A stretch of DNA of 64,000 nt from Ptiloglossa arizonensis (GCF_051014685.1 NW_027478488.1:930001-994000), one strand, 5' to 3'; shown: positions 24,269 to 36,672, counted from the stretch's first letter. A program made the numbers and translations. The notes: generated from the letters alone by a model not told the origin.

Positions 24269-26216
24269 GTTGCTTCTGAAAGTAGAAACACGCCCGATTA
24301 CAACTGTATGTGTATTTTTTCCCTAGGCCATTCTGGTTAAGCGTTTGGAGCAGCAGAATTGCGAAAAATTTTTTGCCTTCTTTAACCATTTCCTGGCTTC
24401 AAACTCCCATATCTCGCGAACGGATTGACCTAACCCAAATATTCCTGTTGCGTGTGAAAGTAGAAACTCGCCCGATTACAACGGAATGTGTATTTTTTCC
24501 CTAGCCCATTCTGGTTAAGCGTTTGGAGCAGCAGAATTGGGAAAAATTTGTTGTCTTCTCAACCATTTCTTAGCTTCAAAGTCCCATATCTCGAGAACGG
24601 ATTGACAAAACCCAAAAATTCCTGCTGAGTCTGAAAGTAGAAACTCTCCCGATTTCAACGGAATGCGTATTTTTTCCCTAGCACATTCTGGTTAAGCGTT
24701 TGGAGCAGCAGAAGTGCGAAAAATTTGTTGTCTTCTCAACCATTTCTTAGCTTCAAGCTACCATATCTCGCGAACGGATTGACCTAACCCAAAAATTCCT
24801 GTTGCATCTGAAAGTAGAAACTCGCCCGATTACAACGGTGTGTGTATTTTTTCCCTAGGCCATTCTGGTTAAGCGTTTGGAGCAACAGAATTGCGAAAAA
24901 TTTTTTGCCTTCTCAACCATTTCTTGGTTTCAAACTCCCATATCTCGCGACGGATTGACCTAACCCAAAAATTCCTATTGCAACTGAAAGTAGAAACTCC
25001 CCCGATTACAACGATATGTGTATTTTTTCCCTAGGCCATTCTGGTTAACCGTTTGGAGCAGCAGAATTGCGAAAAATTTTTTGCCTTATCAACCATTTCT
25101 TGGCTTCAATCTGCCATATCTCGCGAACGGATTGACCTAACCCAAAAATTCCTGTTGCGTGTGAAAGTAGAAGCTCGCCCGAATACAACGGTATGTGTAT
25201 TTCTTCCCTAGGCCATTCTGGTTAAGCGTTTGGAGCAGCAGAATTGCGAAAAATTTGTTGTCTTCTCAACCATTTCTTAGCTTCAAAGTCCCATATCTCG
25301 CGAACGGATTGACCAAACCCAAAAATTCCTGCTGAGTCTGAAAGTAGAAACTCGCCCGACTACAACGGTATGCGTATTTTTTCCCTAGCCCATTCTGGTT
25401 AAGCGTTTGGAGCAGCAGAAGTGCGAAAAATTTGTTGTCTTCTCAACCATTTCTTAGCTTCAAACTCCCATATGTCGCGAACGGATTGACCTGACCCAAA
25501 AATTCCTGTTGCATCTGAAAGTAGAAACTCGCCCGATTAGAACGGTATGTGTATTTTTTCCCTAGGTCATTCTGGTTAAGCGTTTGGAGCAGCAGAATTG
25601 CGAAAAATTGTTTGCCTTCTCAACCATTTCTTGGCTTCAAACTCCCATATCTCGCGAACGGATTGACCTAACCCAAAAATTCCTGTTGCATCTGAAAGTA
25701 GAAACTCGCCCGAGTACAACGGTATGTGTATTTTTTCCCTAGGCCATTCTGGTTAAGCGTTTGGAGCAGCAGAATTGCGAAAAATTTTTTGCCTTATCAA
25801 CCATTTCTTGGCTTCAATCTGCCATATCTCGCGAACGGATTGACCTAACCCAAAAATTCCTGTTGCGTGTGAAAGTAGAAACTCGCCCGATTACAATGGT
25901 ATGTGGTTTTTTCCCCTAGCCCATTCTGGTTAAGCGTTTGGAGCAGCAGAATTGGGAAAAATTTGTTGTCTTCTCAACCATTTCTTAGCTTCAAAGTCCC
26001 ATATCTCGCGAACGGATTGACCAAACCCAAAAATTCCTGCTGAGTCTGAAAGTAGAAACTCGCCCGATTACAACGGTATGCGTATTTCTTCCCTAGGCCA
26101 TTCTGGTTAAGCGTTTGGAGCAGCAGAATTGCGAGAAATTTTTTGCCTTCTTTAACCATTTCTTGGCTTCAAACTCCCATATCTCGCGAACGGATTGACC
26201 TAACTCAAAAATTCCT
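24269..26216. repeat. Higher-order repeat, copy 2 (shortened, 11 monomers)
   Basis: It repeats the marker order of 21435-24268. One monomer is missing near 24360, where GAGCAGCAGAATTG is followed at once by TTCTTTAACCATTTCCTGG; copies 1 and 3 have an additional CCTATTGCATCTG monomer here. It also lacks the stretch corresponding to 23.3-23.9 kb. It carries GTATGTGGTTTTTTCC at 25900, a form derived from GTATGTGTATTTTTCC in copy 1 and seen again at 28909. Confidence 0.8.
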
Positions 26217-27638
26217 GTTGCTTCTGAAAGTAGAAACACGCCCGATTACAACTGTATGTGTATTTTTTCCCTAGGCCATTCTGGTTAAGCGTTTGGAGCA
26301 GCAGAATTGCGAAAAATTTTTTGCCTTCTCAACCATTTCTTGCCTTCAAACTCCCATATCTCGCGAACGGATTGACCTAACCCAAAAATTCCTATTGCAT
26401 CTGAAAGTAGAAACTCGCCCGATTACAACGGTATGTGTATTTTTTCCCTAGGCCATTCTGGTTAAGCGTTTGGAGCAACAGAATTGCGAAAAATTTTTTG
26501 CCTTCTTTAACCATTTCCTGGCTTCAAACTCCCATATCTCGCGAACGGATTGACCTAACCCAAATATTCCTGTTGCGTGTGAAAGTAGAAACTCGCCCGA
26601 TTACAACGGAATGTGTATTTTTTCCCTAGCCCATTCTGGTTAAGCGTTTGGAGCAGCAGAATTGGGAAAAATTTGTTGTCTTCTCAACCATTTCTTAGCT
26701 TCAAAGTCCCATATCTCGAGAACGGATTGACAAAACCCAAAAATTCTTGCTGAGTCTGAAAGTAGAAACTCTCCCGATTACAACGGAATGCGTATTTTTT
26801 CCCTAGCACATTCTGGTTAAGCGTTTGGAGCAGCAGAAGTGCGAAAAATTTGTTGTCTTCTCAACCATTTCTTAGTTTCAAGCTACCATATCTCGCGAAC
26901 GGATTGACCTAACCCAAAAATTCCTGTTGCATCGGAAAGTAGAAACTCGCCCGATTACAACGGTGTGTGTATTTTTTCCCTAGGCCATTCTGGTTAAGCG
27001 TTTGGAGCAACAGAATTGCGAAAAATTTTTTGCCTTCTCAACCATTTCTTGGTTTCAAACTCCCATATCTCGCGACGGATTGACCTAACCCAAAAATTCC
27101 TATTGCAACTGAAAGTAGAAACTCCCCCGATTACAACGATATGTGTATTTTTTCCCTAGGCCATTCTGGTTAACCGTTTGGAGCAGCAGAATTGCGAAAA
27201 ATTTTTTGCCTTATCAACCATTTCTTGGCTTCATTCTGCCATATCTCGCGAACGGATTGACCTAACCCAAAAATTCCTGTTGCGTGTGAAAGTAGAAGCT
27301 CGCCCGAATACAACGGTATGTGTATTTTTTCCCTAGCCCATTCTGGTTAAGCGTTTGGAGCAGCAGAATTGCGAAAAATTTGTTGTCTTCTCAACCATTT
27401 CTTAGCTTCAAAGTCCCATATCTCGCGAACGGATTGACCAAACCCAAAAATTCCTGCTGAGTCTGAAAGTAGAAACTCGCCCGACTACAACGGTATGCGT
27501 ATTTTTTCCCTAGCCCATTCTGGTTAAGCGTTTGGAGCAGCAGAAGTGCGAAAAATTTGTTGTCTTCTCAACCATTTCTTAGCTTCAAACTCCCATATGT
27601 CGCGAACAGATTGACCTGACCCAAAAATTCCTGTTGCA
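26217..27638. repeat. Higher-order repeat, copy 3 (eight monomers before the internal duplication)
   Basis: It starts at the same GTTGCTTCTG monomer and has the full first two monomers (unlike copy 2), then CAAATATTCC at 26563, TCTCGAGAACGG, TTGCTGAGTCTG, TCAAGCTACC, ACTCCCCCG and ATGTCGCGAACAG (27600). It ends at a hybrid monomer, with the switch at 27639-27655, from which a five-monomer duplication begins. Confidence 0.78.
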
Positions 27639-28540
27639 TCTGAAAGTAGAAACTCTCCCGATTACAACGGAATGCGTATTTTTTCCCTAGCACATTCTGG
27701 TTAAGCGTTTGGAGCAGCAGAAGTGCGAAAAATTTGTTGTCTTCTCAACCATTTCTTAGCTTCAAGCTACCATATCTCGCGAACGGATTGACCTAACCCA
27801 AAAATTCCTGTTGCATCTGAAAGTAGAAACTCGCCCGATTACAACGGTGTGTGTATTTTTTCCCTAGGCCATTCTGGTTAAGCGTTTGGAGCAACAGAAT
27901 TGCGAAAAATTTTTTGCCTTCTCAACCATTTCTTGGTTTCAAACTCCCATATCTCGCGACGGATTGACCTAACCCAAAAATTCCTATTGCAACTGAAAGT
28001 TGAAACTCCCCCGATTACAACGATATGTGTATTTTTTCCCTAGGCCATTCTGGTTAACCGTTTGGAGCAGCAGAATTGCGAAAAATTTTTTGCCTTATCA
28101 ACCATTTCTTGGCTTCAATCTGCCATATCTCGCGAACGGATTGACCTAACCCAAAAATTCCTGTTGCGTGTGAAAGTAGAAGCTCGCCCGAATACAACGG
28201 TATGTGTATTTTTTCCCTAGCCCATTCTGGTTAAGCGTTTGGAGCAGCATAATTGCGAAAAATTTGTTGTCTTCTCAACCATTTCTTAGCTTCAAAGTCC
28301 CATATCTCGCGAACGGATTGACCAAACCCAAAAATTCCTGCTGAGTCTGAAAGTAGAAACTCGCCCGACTACAACGGTATGCGTATTTTTTCCCTAGCCC
28401 ATTCTGGTTAAGCGTTTGGAGCAGCAGAAGTGCGAATAATTTGTTGTCTTCTCAACCATTTCTTAGCTTCAAACTCCCATATGTCGCGAACGGATTGACC
28501 TGACCCAAAAATTCCTGTTGCATCTGAAAGTAGAAACTCG
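26771..28540. repeat. 5-monomer tandem duplication (885 bp unit)
   Basis: The segment from the ACTCTCCCGATTACAACGG monomer near 26771 to the ATGTCGCGAAC monomer near 27600 is repeated from 27656 to about 28540. Differences seen are TAGTTTCAAGC against TAGCTTCAAGC, GCATCGGAAAG against GCATCTGAAAG, TTCATTCTGCC against TTCAATCTGCC, and AACAGATTGACC against AACGGATTGACC. Confidence 0.82.
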
Positions 28541-30607
28541 CCCGATTAGAACGGTATGTGTATTTTTTCCCTAGGTCATTCTGGTTAAGCGTTTGGAGCA
28601 GCAGAATTGCGAAAAATTGTTTGCCTTCTCAACCATTTCTTGGCTTCAAACTCCCATATCTCGCGAACGGATTGACCTAACCCAAAAATTCCTGTTGCAT
28701 CTGAAAGTAGAAACTCGCCCGAGTACAACGGTATGTGTATTTTTTCCCTAGGCCATTCTGGTTAAGCGTTTGGAGCAGCAGAATTGCGAAAAATTTTTTG
28801 CCTTATCAACCATTTCTTGGCTTCAATCTGCCATATCTCGCGAACGGATTGACCTAACCCAAAAATTCCTGTTGCGTGTGAAAGTAGAAACTCGCCCGAT
28901 TACAATGGTATGTGGTTTTTTCCCCTAGCCCATTCTGGTTAAGCGTTTGGAGCAGCAGAATTGGGAAAAATTTGTTGTCTTCTCAACCATTTCTTAGCTT
29001 CAAAGTCCCATATCTCGCGAACGGATTGACCAAACCCAAAAATTCCTGCTGAGTCTGAAAGTAGAAACTCGCCCGATTACAACGGTATGCGTATTTTTTC
29101 CCTTGCCCATTCTGGTTAAGCGTTTGGAGCAGCAGAAGTGCGAAAAATTTGTTGTCTTCTCAACCATTTCTTAGCTTCAAACTCCCATATCTCGCGAACG
29201 GATTGACCTAACCCAAAAATTCCGATTGCACCTGAAAATAGAAACTCGTCCGATTACAACGGTATGTGTATTTTTTCCCTAGGCCATTCTGGTTAAGCGT
29301 TTGGAGCAGCAGAAGTGCGAAAAATTTGTTGTCTTCTCAACCATTTCTTAGCTTCAAACTCCCATATCTCGCGAACGGATTGACCTAACCCAAAAATTCC
29401 TGTTGCATCTGAAAGTAGAAACTCGCCCGAGTACAACGGTATGTGTATTTTTTCCCTAGGCCATTCTGGTTAAGCGTTTGGAGCAGCAGAATTGCGAAAA
29501 ATTTTTTGCCTTATCAACCATTTCTTGGCTTCAATCTGCCATATTTCGCGAACGGATTGACCTAACCCAAAAATTCCTGCTGAGTCTGAAAGTAGATACT
29601 CGCCCGATTACAACGGTATGCGTATTTTTTCCCTAGCCCATTCTGGTTAAGCGTTTGGAGCAGCAGAAGTGCGAAAAATTTGTTGTCTTCTCAACCATTT
29701 CTTAGCTTCAAACTCCCATATCTCGCGAACGGATTGACCTAACCCAAAAATTCCTGTTGCATCTGAAAGTAGAAACTCGCCCGATTACAACGGTATGTGT
29801 ATTTTTTCACTAGGCCATTCTGGTTAAGCGTTTGGAGCAGCAGAATTGCGAAAAATGTTTTGCCTTCTCAACCATTTCTTGGCTTCAAACTCCCATATCT
29901 CGCGAACGGATTGACATAACCCAAAAATTCCTATTGCAACTGAAAGTAGAAACTCGCCCGATTACAACGGTATGTGTATTTTTTCCCTAGGTCATTCTGG
30001 TTAAGCGTTTGGAGCAGCAGAATTGCGAAAAATTTTTTCCCTTCTCTACCATTTTTTGGCTTCAAACTCCCATATCTCGCGAACGGATTGACCTATCCCA
30101 AAAATTCCTATTGCATCTGAAAGTAGAAACTCGCCCGATTACAACGGTATGTGTATTTTTTCCCTAGGCCATTCTGGTTAAGCGTTTGGAGCAGCAGAAT
30201 TGTGAAAAATTTTTTGCCTTCTCTACCACATCTTGGCTTCAAACTCCCATATCTCGCGAACGGATTGACCTAACCCAAAAATTCCTGCTGCGTCTGAAAG
30301 TAGAAACTCGCCCGATTACAACGATATACGTATTTTTTCACTAGGCCATTCTGGTTAAGCGTTTGGAGCAGCAGAATTGCGAAAAATTTTTTGCCTTCTC
30401 AACCATTTCTTGTCTTCAAACTCCCATATCTCGCAAACGGATTGACATAACCCAAAAATTCCTGTTGCATCTGAAAGTAGAAACTCGCCCGATTACAACG
30501 ATATGCGTATTTCTTCCCTAGGCCATTCTGGTTAAGCGTTTGGAGCAGCAGAATTGCGAGAAATTTTTTGCCTTCTTTAACCATTTCTTGGCTTCAAACT
30601 CCCATAT
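28541..30607. repeat. Last family A monomers before the boundary
   Basis: The part to about 29.4 kb follows 22.7-23.6 kb and 25.5-26.0 kb (GTATGTGGTTTTTTCC at 28909, CCGATTGCACCTGAAAATAG near 29221). From about 29.9 kb it switches to types typical of 14-18.6 kb (TTTTTTCCCTTCTCTACC, GTGAAAAATTTTTTGCC at about 30200). The final monomer is a mosaic: left half GACATAACCCAAAAATTCCTG, right half from the 18.9-24 kb cassette (ACGATATGCGTATTTC, GCGAGAAATTTTTTGCC). Confidence 0.72.
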
Positions 30608-30641
30608 CTCGCGAACGGATTGACGAACACGAGAAATTCCG
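30608..30641. other. In-register junction between satellite families A and B
   Basis: The bases up to 30624 (CTCGCGAACGGATTGAC) are identical in both families. The next bases are GAACACGAGAAATTCC, typical of B, where A would read CTAACCCAAAAATTCC. Everything left of this point is A and everything right is B, with no filler bases and no shift of the 177-base phase. The exchange point therefore lies inside the shared block, roughly 30585-30624. I infer homologous recombination between the two arrays, or local expansion of one family from inside the other. Confidence 0.9.
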
Positions 30642-30801
30642 ATTGCATCTGGAAGAAGAAACTCACCCGATTACAACGGTATGTGCATTTTTCCCCTAGG
30701 CCACAGTAGTTATTGGTTTCGAGTATCCGACTTGCGAAAATTGTGATTGTTTCTCAAACATTCCTTAACTTCAAACTCCCACATCTCGCGAACGGATTGA
30801 C
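30625..30801 (+). repeat. First family B monomer after the A/B boundary
   Basis: This is a complete 177-base B monomer directly abutting the last A monomer. It already carries all the B-specific traits: GAACACGAGAAATTCC, GGAAGAAGAAACTCACCC, a CCACAGTAG centre and GTTATTGGTTTCGAG. It keeps the ACAACGG form of the conserved box that A monomers have, which many B monomers have replaced by ACAAAGG or ACAATGG. Confidence 0.9.
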
Positions 30802-32569
30802 GAACACGAGAAATTCCGGTTGCATCTGGAAGAAGAAACTCTCCCGATTACAACGGTATGTGTATTTTTCCCCTAGGCCACAGTAGTTATTGGTTTCGAG
30901 TATCAGACTTGCGAAAATTGTGATGGTTTCTCAACCATTCCTTAATTTCAAACTCCCATATCTCGAGAACGGATTGTCGAACACGAGAAATTCCGGATGC
31001 ATCTGAAAGTAGAAAGTCGACCGATAACAATGGTGTGTGTACTTTTCCCCTAGGTCATTCCAGTTATTCGTTTCTAGCATCAGAATTTCAAAAATTTTGA
31101 TGGTTTCGCAACCATTCCTTAACATCAAACTCCCATATCTCGCGAACGGATTGACGAACTCGATTATTTCCTGTTGCATCTGAAAGTAGAAACTCGACGG
31201 ATTACAACGGCATGTGTATTTTTCCCCTAGGCCACAGTAGTTATTGGTTGCGAGTATCAGACTTGCGAAAATTGTGATGGTTTCTCAACCATTCCTTAAC
31301 TTCAAACTCCCATATCTCGCGAACGGATTGACGAACTCGAGAAATTCCTGTTGCATCTGAAGGTAGAAACTCGCCCGATTACAAAGGTATGTGTATTTTT
31401 GCCCTAGGCCATTCCAGTTATTGGTTTCGAGTATCAGACCAGCGAAAGTTTTGATGGTTTCTCAACCATTCCTTACTTTCAAACACCCATATCTCGCGAA
31501 CGGAATGACGAACTCGAGAAATTCCTGTTGTATTTGAAAGTAGAATCTCGCGCGATTACAATGGTGTGTGTACTTTTCCCCTAGGCCATTCCAGTTATTG
31601 GTTTCGAGTATCAGACCAGCGAAAGTTCTGATGGTTTTTCAACCATTCCTTACCTTCAAACACCCATATCTCGCGAACGGAATGACGAACTCGAGAAATT
31701 CCTGTTGTATCTGAAAGTAGAATCTCGCGCGATTACAATGGTGTGTGTACTTTTCCCCTAGGCCATTCCAGTTATTGGTTTCGAGTATCAGAATTGCGAA
31801 AATTTTGATGGTTTCTCAACTATTCCTTAACGTCAAACTCCCATATCTCGCGATCGGATTGACGAATCCGAAAAATTTCTGTTGCATCTGAAAATAGAGA
31901 CTCCCCCGATTACAATGCTAAGTGTATTTTTGCCCTAGGCCATAGTAGTTATTGGTTTCGAGTATCAGACTTGCGAAAATTGTGATGGTCTCTCAACCAT
32001 TCCTTAACTTCAAACTCCCATATCTCGAGAACGGATTGACGAACTCGATTATTTCCTGTTGCATCTGAAAGTAGAAAGTCGACCGATTACAATGGTGTGT
32101 GTACTTTTCCCCCAGGTCATCCCAGTTATTCGTTTCTAGCATCAGAATTGCGAAAATTTTGATGGTTTCTCAACCATTCCTTAACTTCAAACTCCCATAT
32201 CTCGCGAACGGATTGACGAACACGAGAAATTCCGGATGCATCTGAAAGTAGAAACTCGCCCGATTACAACGGTATGTGTATTTTTCCCCTAGGCCACAGT
32301 AGTTATTGGTTTCGAGTATCCGACTTGCGAAAATTGTGATTGTTTCTCAAACATTCCTTAACTTCAAACTCCCACATCTCGCGAACGGATTGACGAAAAC
32401 GAGAAATTCCGGTTGCATCTGGAAGAAGAAACTCTCCCGATTACAACGGTATGTGTATTTTTCCCCGAAGCCTTTGTAGTTATTGGTTTCGAGTATCAGA
32501 CTTGGGAAAATTTTGATGGTTTCTCAACCATTCCTTAACTTCAAACTCCCATATCTCGCGAACGGATTG
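30625..32569. repeat. Family B edge with diverse monomers and a monomer doublet
   Basis: Eleven monomers of mixed subtype without a clear higher-order unit. The monomer with CAGACCAGCGAAAG, CAAACACCCATATC, GGAATGACGAAC and TCTCGCGCGATTAC occurs twice in a row, offset 177 (about 31436-31612 and 31613-31789), with few differences (TTACTTTC/TTACCTTC, TATTTGAAAG/TATCTGAAAG). This is a single-monomer duplication. No gene is seen. Confidence 0.72.
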
Positions 32570-34580
32570 ACGAACACGAGAAATTCCGATTGCATCTGGA
32601 AGAAGAAACACGCCCGATTACAACGGTATGTGTATTTTTCCCCTAGGCCACAGTAGTTATTGGTTTCGAGTATCAGACTTGGGAAAATTTTGATGGTTTC
32701 TCAACCACTCCTTAACTTCAAACTCCCATATCTCGCGAACGGATTGACGAACACGAGAAATTCCGGTTGCATCTGGAAGAAGAAACTCTCCCGATTACAA
32801 CGGTATGTGTATTTTTCCCCTAAGCCTTTGTAGTTATTGGTTTCGAGTATCGGATTTGGGAAAATTTTGATGGTTTCTCAACCATTCCTTAACTTCAAAC
32901 TCCCATATCTCGCGAACGGATTGACGAACACGAGAAATTCCGATTGCATCTGGAAGAAGAAACTCGCCCGATTACAACGGTATGTGTATTTTTCCCCTAG
33001 GCCTTTGTAGTTATTGGTTTCGAGTATCAGACTTGGGAAAATTTTGATGGTTTCTCAACCATTCCTTAACTTCAAACTCCCATATCTCGTGAACGGATTG
33101 ACGAACTCGAGAAATTCCTGTTGCATCTGAAAGTAGAAACTCGCGCGATTACAAAGGTATGTGTATTTCTCTCCTAGGCCATAGTAGTTATTGGTTTCGA
33201 GTATCAGACTTGCGAAAATTGTGATGGTTTCTCAATCATTCCTTAATTTCAAACTCCCATATCTCGCGGACGGATTGACGAACACGAGAAATTCCGGTTT
33301 CATCTGGAAGAAGAAACTCTCCCGATTACAACGGTATGTGTATTTTTCCCCTAAGCCTTTGTAGTTATTGGTTTCGAATATCAGACTTTCGAAAATTTTG
33401 ATGGTTTCTCAACCATTCCTTAACTTCAAACTCCCATATCTCGCGAACGGATTGACGAACACGAGAAATTCCGATTGCATCTGTAAGACGAAACTAGCCC
33501 GATTACAACGGTATGTGTATTTTTCCCCTAGGCCACAGTAGTTATTGGTTTCGAGTATCCGACTTGCGAAAATTGTGATTGTTTCTCAAACATTCCTTAA
33601 CTTCAAACTCCCACATCTCGCGAACGGATTGACGAACACGAGAAATTCCAGTTGCATCTGGAAGGAGAAACTCTCCCGATTACAACGGTATGTGTATTTT
33701 TCCCCGAAGCCTTTGTAGTTATTGGTTTCGAGTATCAGACTTGCGAAAATTTTGATGGTTTCTCAACCGTTCCTTAATTTCAAACTTCCATATCTCGCGA
33801 ACGGATTGACGAGCTCGAGAAATTCCTGTTGCATCTGAAAGTAGAAACTCGCCCGATTACAAAGGTATGTGTATTTTTCCCCTAGGCCTTTGTAGTTATT
33901 GGTTTCGAGTATCAGTCTTGCGAAAATTTTGATGGTTTCTCAACCATTCCTTAACTTCAAACTCCCATATCTCGCGAACGGATTGACGAACTCGAGAAAT
34001 TCCTGTTGCATCTGAAGGTAGAAACTCGCCCGATTACAAAGGTATGTGTATTTTTGCCCTAGGCCATTCCAGTTATTGGTTTCGAGTATCAGACCAGCGA
34101 AAGTTTTGATGGTTTCTCAACCATTCCTTACCTTCAAACACTCATATCTCGCGAACGGAATGACGAACTCGAGAAATTTCTGTTGTATCTGAAAGTAGAA
34201 TGTCGCGCGATTACAATGGTGTGTATACTTTTCCCCTAGGCCATTCCAGTTATTGGTTTCGAGTATCGGATTTGGGAAAATTTTGATGGTTTCTCAACCA
34301 TTCCTTAACTTCAAACTCCCATATCTCGCGAACGGATTAACGAACACGAGAAATTCCGATTGCATCTGGAAGAAGAAACTCGCCCGATTACAACGGTATG
34401 TGTATTTTTCCCCTAGGCCTTTGCAGTTATTGGTTTCGAGTATCAGACTTGGGAAAATTTTGATGGTTTCTCAACCATTCCATAACTTCAAACTCCCATA
34501 TCTCGTGAACGGATTGACGAACTCGAGAAATTCCTGTTGCATCTGAAAGTAGAAACTCGCGCGATTACAAAGGTATGTGT
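32570..34580. repeat. Family B 12-monomer unit, copy 1
   Basis: It aligns to 34694-36704 at an offset of 2124 bases, exactly 12 x 177. Shared markers include GGAAGAAGAAACACGCCC, CTCAACCACTCC, CTAAGCCTTTG with TCGGATTTGGG, CTCTCCTAGGCC, CCGGTTTCATCTGG, CATCTGTAAGACGAAAC, CATCTGGAAGGAGAAAC, GAGCTCGAG (33811) and the GGAATGACG monomer. It ends near 34580, where the copy here reads TTTTTCCCCTAGGCC and the partner reads TTTTTCTCCTAGGCC. Confidence 0.85.
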
Positions 34581-34693
34581 ATTTTTCCCCTAGGCCTTTG
34601 TAGTTATTGGTTTCGAGTATCAGTCTTGCGAAAATTTTGATGGTTTCTCAACCATTCCTTAACTTCAAACTCCCATATCTCGCGAACGGATTG

Positions 34694-36672
34694 ACGAACA
34701 CGAGAAACTCCGATTGCATCTGGAAGAAGAAACACGCCCGATTACAACGGTATGTGTATTTTTCCCCTAGGCCACAGTAGTTATTGGTTTCGAGTATCAG
34801 ACTTGGGAAAATTTTGATGGTTTCTCAACCACTCCTTAACTTCAAACTCCCATATCTCGCGAACGGATTGACGAACACGAGAAATTCCGGTTGCATCTGG
34901 AAGAAGAAACTCTCCCGATTACAACGGTATGTGTATTTTTCCCCTAAGCCTTTGTAGTTATTGGTTTCGAGTATCGGAATTGGGAAAATTTTGATGGTTT
35001 CTCAACCATTCCTTAACTTCAAACTCCCATATCTCGCGAACGGATTGACGAACACGAGAAATTCCGATTGCATCTGGAAGAAGAAACTCGCCCGATTACA
35101 ACAGTATGTGTATTTTTCCCCTAGGCCTTTGTAGTTATTGGTTTCGAGTATCAGACTTGGGAAAATTTTGATGGTTTCTCAACCATTCCTTAACTTCAAA
35201 CTCCCATATCTCGTGAACGGATTGACGAACTCGAGAAATTCCTGTTGCATCTGAAAGTAGAAACTCGCGCGATTACAAAGGTATGTGTATTTCTCTCCTA
35301 GGCCATAGTAGTTATTGGTTTCGAGTATCAGACTTGCGAAAATTGTGATGGTTTCTCAACCATTCCTTAATTTCAAACTCCCATATCTCGCGGACGGATT
35401 GACGAACACGAGAAATTCCGGTTTCATCTGGAAGAAGAAACTCTCCCGATTACAACGGTATGTGTATTTTTCCCCTAAGCCTTTGTAGTTATTGGTTTCG
35501 AGTATCAGACTTTCGAAAATTTTGATGGTTTCTCAACCATTCCTTAACTTCAAACTCCCATATCTCGCGGACGGATTGACGAACACGAGAAATTCCGATT
35601 GCATCTGTAAGACGAAACTAGCCCGATTACAACGGTATGTGTATTTTTCCCCTAGGCCACAGTAGTTATTGGTTTCGAGTATCCGACTTGCGAAAATTGT
35701 GATTGTTTCTCAAACATTCCTTAACTTCAAACTCCCACATCTCGCGAACGGATTGACGAACACGAGAAACTCCAGTTGCATCTGGAAGGAGAAACTCTCC
35801 CGATTACAACGGTATGTGTATTTTTCCCCGAAGCCTTTGTAGTTATTGGTTTCGAGTATCAGACTTGCGAAAATTTTGATGGTTTCTCAACCGTTCCTTA
35901 ATTTCAAACTTCCATATCTCGCGAACGGATTGACGAGCTCGAGAAATTCCTGTTGCATCTGAAAGTAGAAACTCGCCCGATTACAAAGGTATGTGTATTT
36001 TTCCCCTAGGCCTTTGTAGTTATTGGTTTCGAGTATCAGTCTTGCGAAAATTTTGATGGTGTCTCAACCATTCCTTAACTTCAAACTCCCATATCTCGCG
36101 AACGGATTGACGAACTCGAGAAATTCCTGTTGCATCTGAAGGTAGAAACTCGCCCGATTACAAAGGTATGTGTATTTTTGCCCTAGGCCATTCCAGTTAT
36201 TGGTTTCGAGTATCAGACCAGCGAAAGTTTTGATGGTTTCTCAACCATTCCTTACCTTCAAACACTCATATCTCGCGAACGGAATGACGAACTCGAGAAA
36301 TTTCTGTTGTATCTGAAAGTAGAATGTCGCGCGATTACAATGGTGTGTATACTTTTCCCCTAGGCCATTCCAGTTATTGGTTTCGAGTATCGGATTTGGG
36401 AAAATTTTGATGGTTTCTCAACCATTCCTTAACTTCAAACTCCCATATCTCGCGAACGGATTAACGAACACGAGAAATTCCGATTGCATCTGGAAGAAGA
36501 AACTCGCCCGATTACAACGGTATGTGTATTTTTCCCCTAGGCCTTTGTAGTTATTGGTTTCGAGTATCAGACTTGGGAAAATTTTGGTGGTTTCTCAACC
36601 ATTCCATAACTTCAAACTCCCATATCTCGTGAACGGATTGACGAACTCGAGAAATTCCTGTTGCATCTGAAA
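34694..36672. repeat. Family B 12-monomer unit, copy 2
   Basis: Partner of 32570-34580. Differences noticed include AGAAACTCC near 34707, CGGAATTGGG near 34977, ACAACAGTATG near 35100, GTGTCTCAACC near 36059 and TTTGGTGG near 36583. The divergence is higher than between the copies at 36.7-42 kb, so this duplication appears older. Confidence 0.84.

Larger units (their letters stand above)
1..30624 (+). repeat. Satellite array, family A (177 bp monomer)
   Basis: About 173 head-to-tail monomers, all in the same orientation. With the monomer starting at TAACCCAAAAATTCCTG, the order of landmarks is CTGAAAGTAGAAACTCGC, CCCGATTACAACGGTATG, TTTTTTCCCTAGGCC, TTCTGGTTAAGCGTTTGGAG, GCGAAAAATTTTTTGCC, TCTCAACCATTTCTTGGC and TCTCGCGAACGGATTGAC. 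Length varies by single bases at fixed sites: TTCTTTAACC instead of TTCTCAACC adds one, CGCGACGG instead of CGCGAACGG removes one, and GGTTAGCG instead of GGTTAAGCG removes one. Recurring variants (GTGTGAAAG, GCTGAGTCTG, TTGTTGTCTTC, TTGCGAACGGATTGAAC) let monomers be told apart and show the higher-order structure. No unrelated insertion was found. I infer centromeric or pericentromeric heterochromatin of a eukaryote; the species is not identified. Confidence 0.97.
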
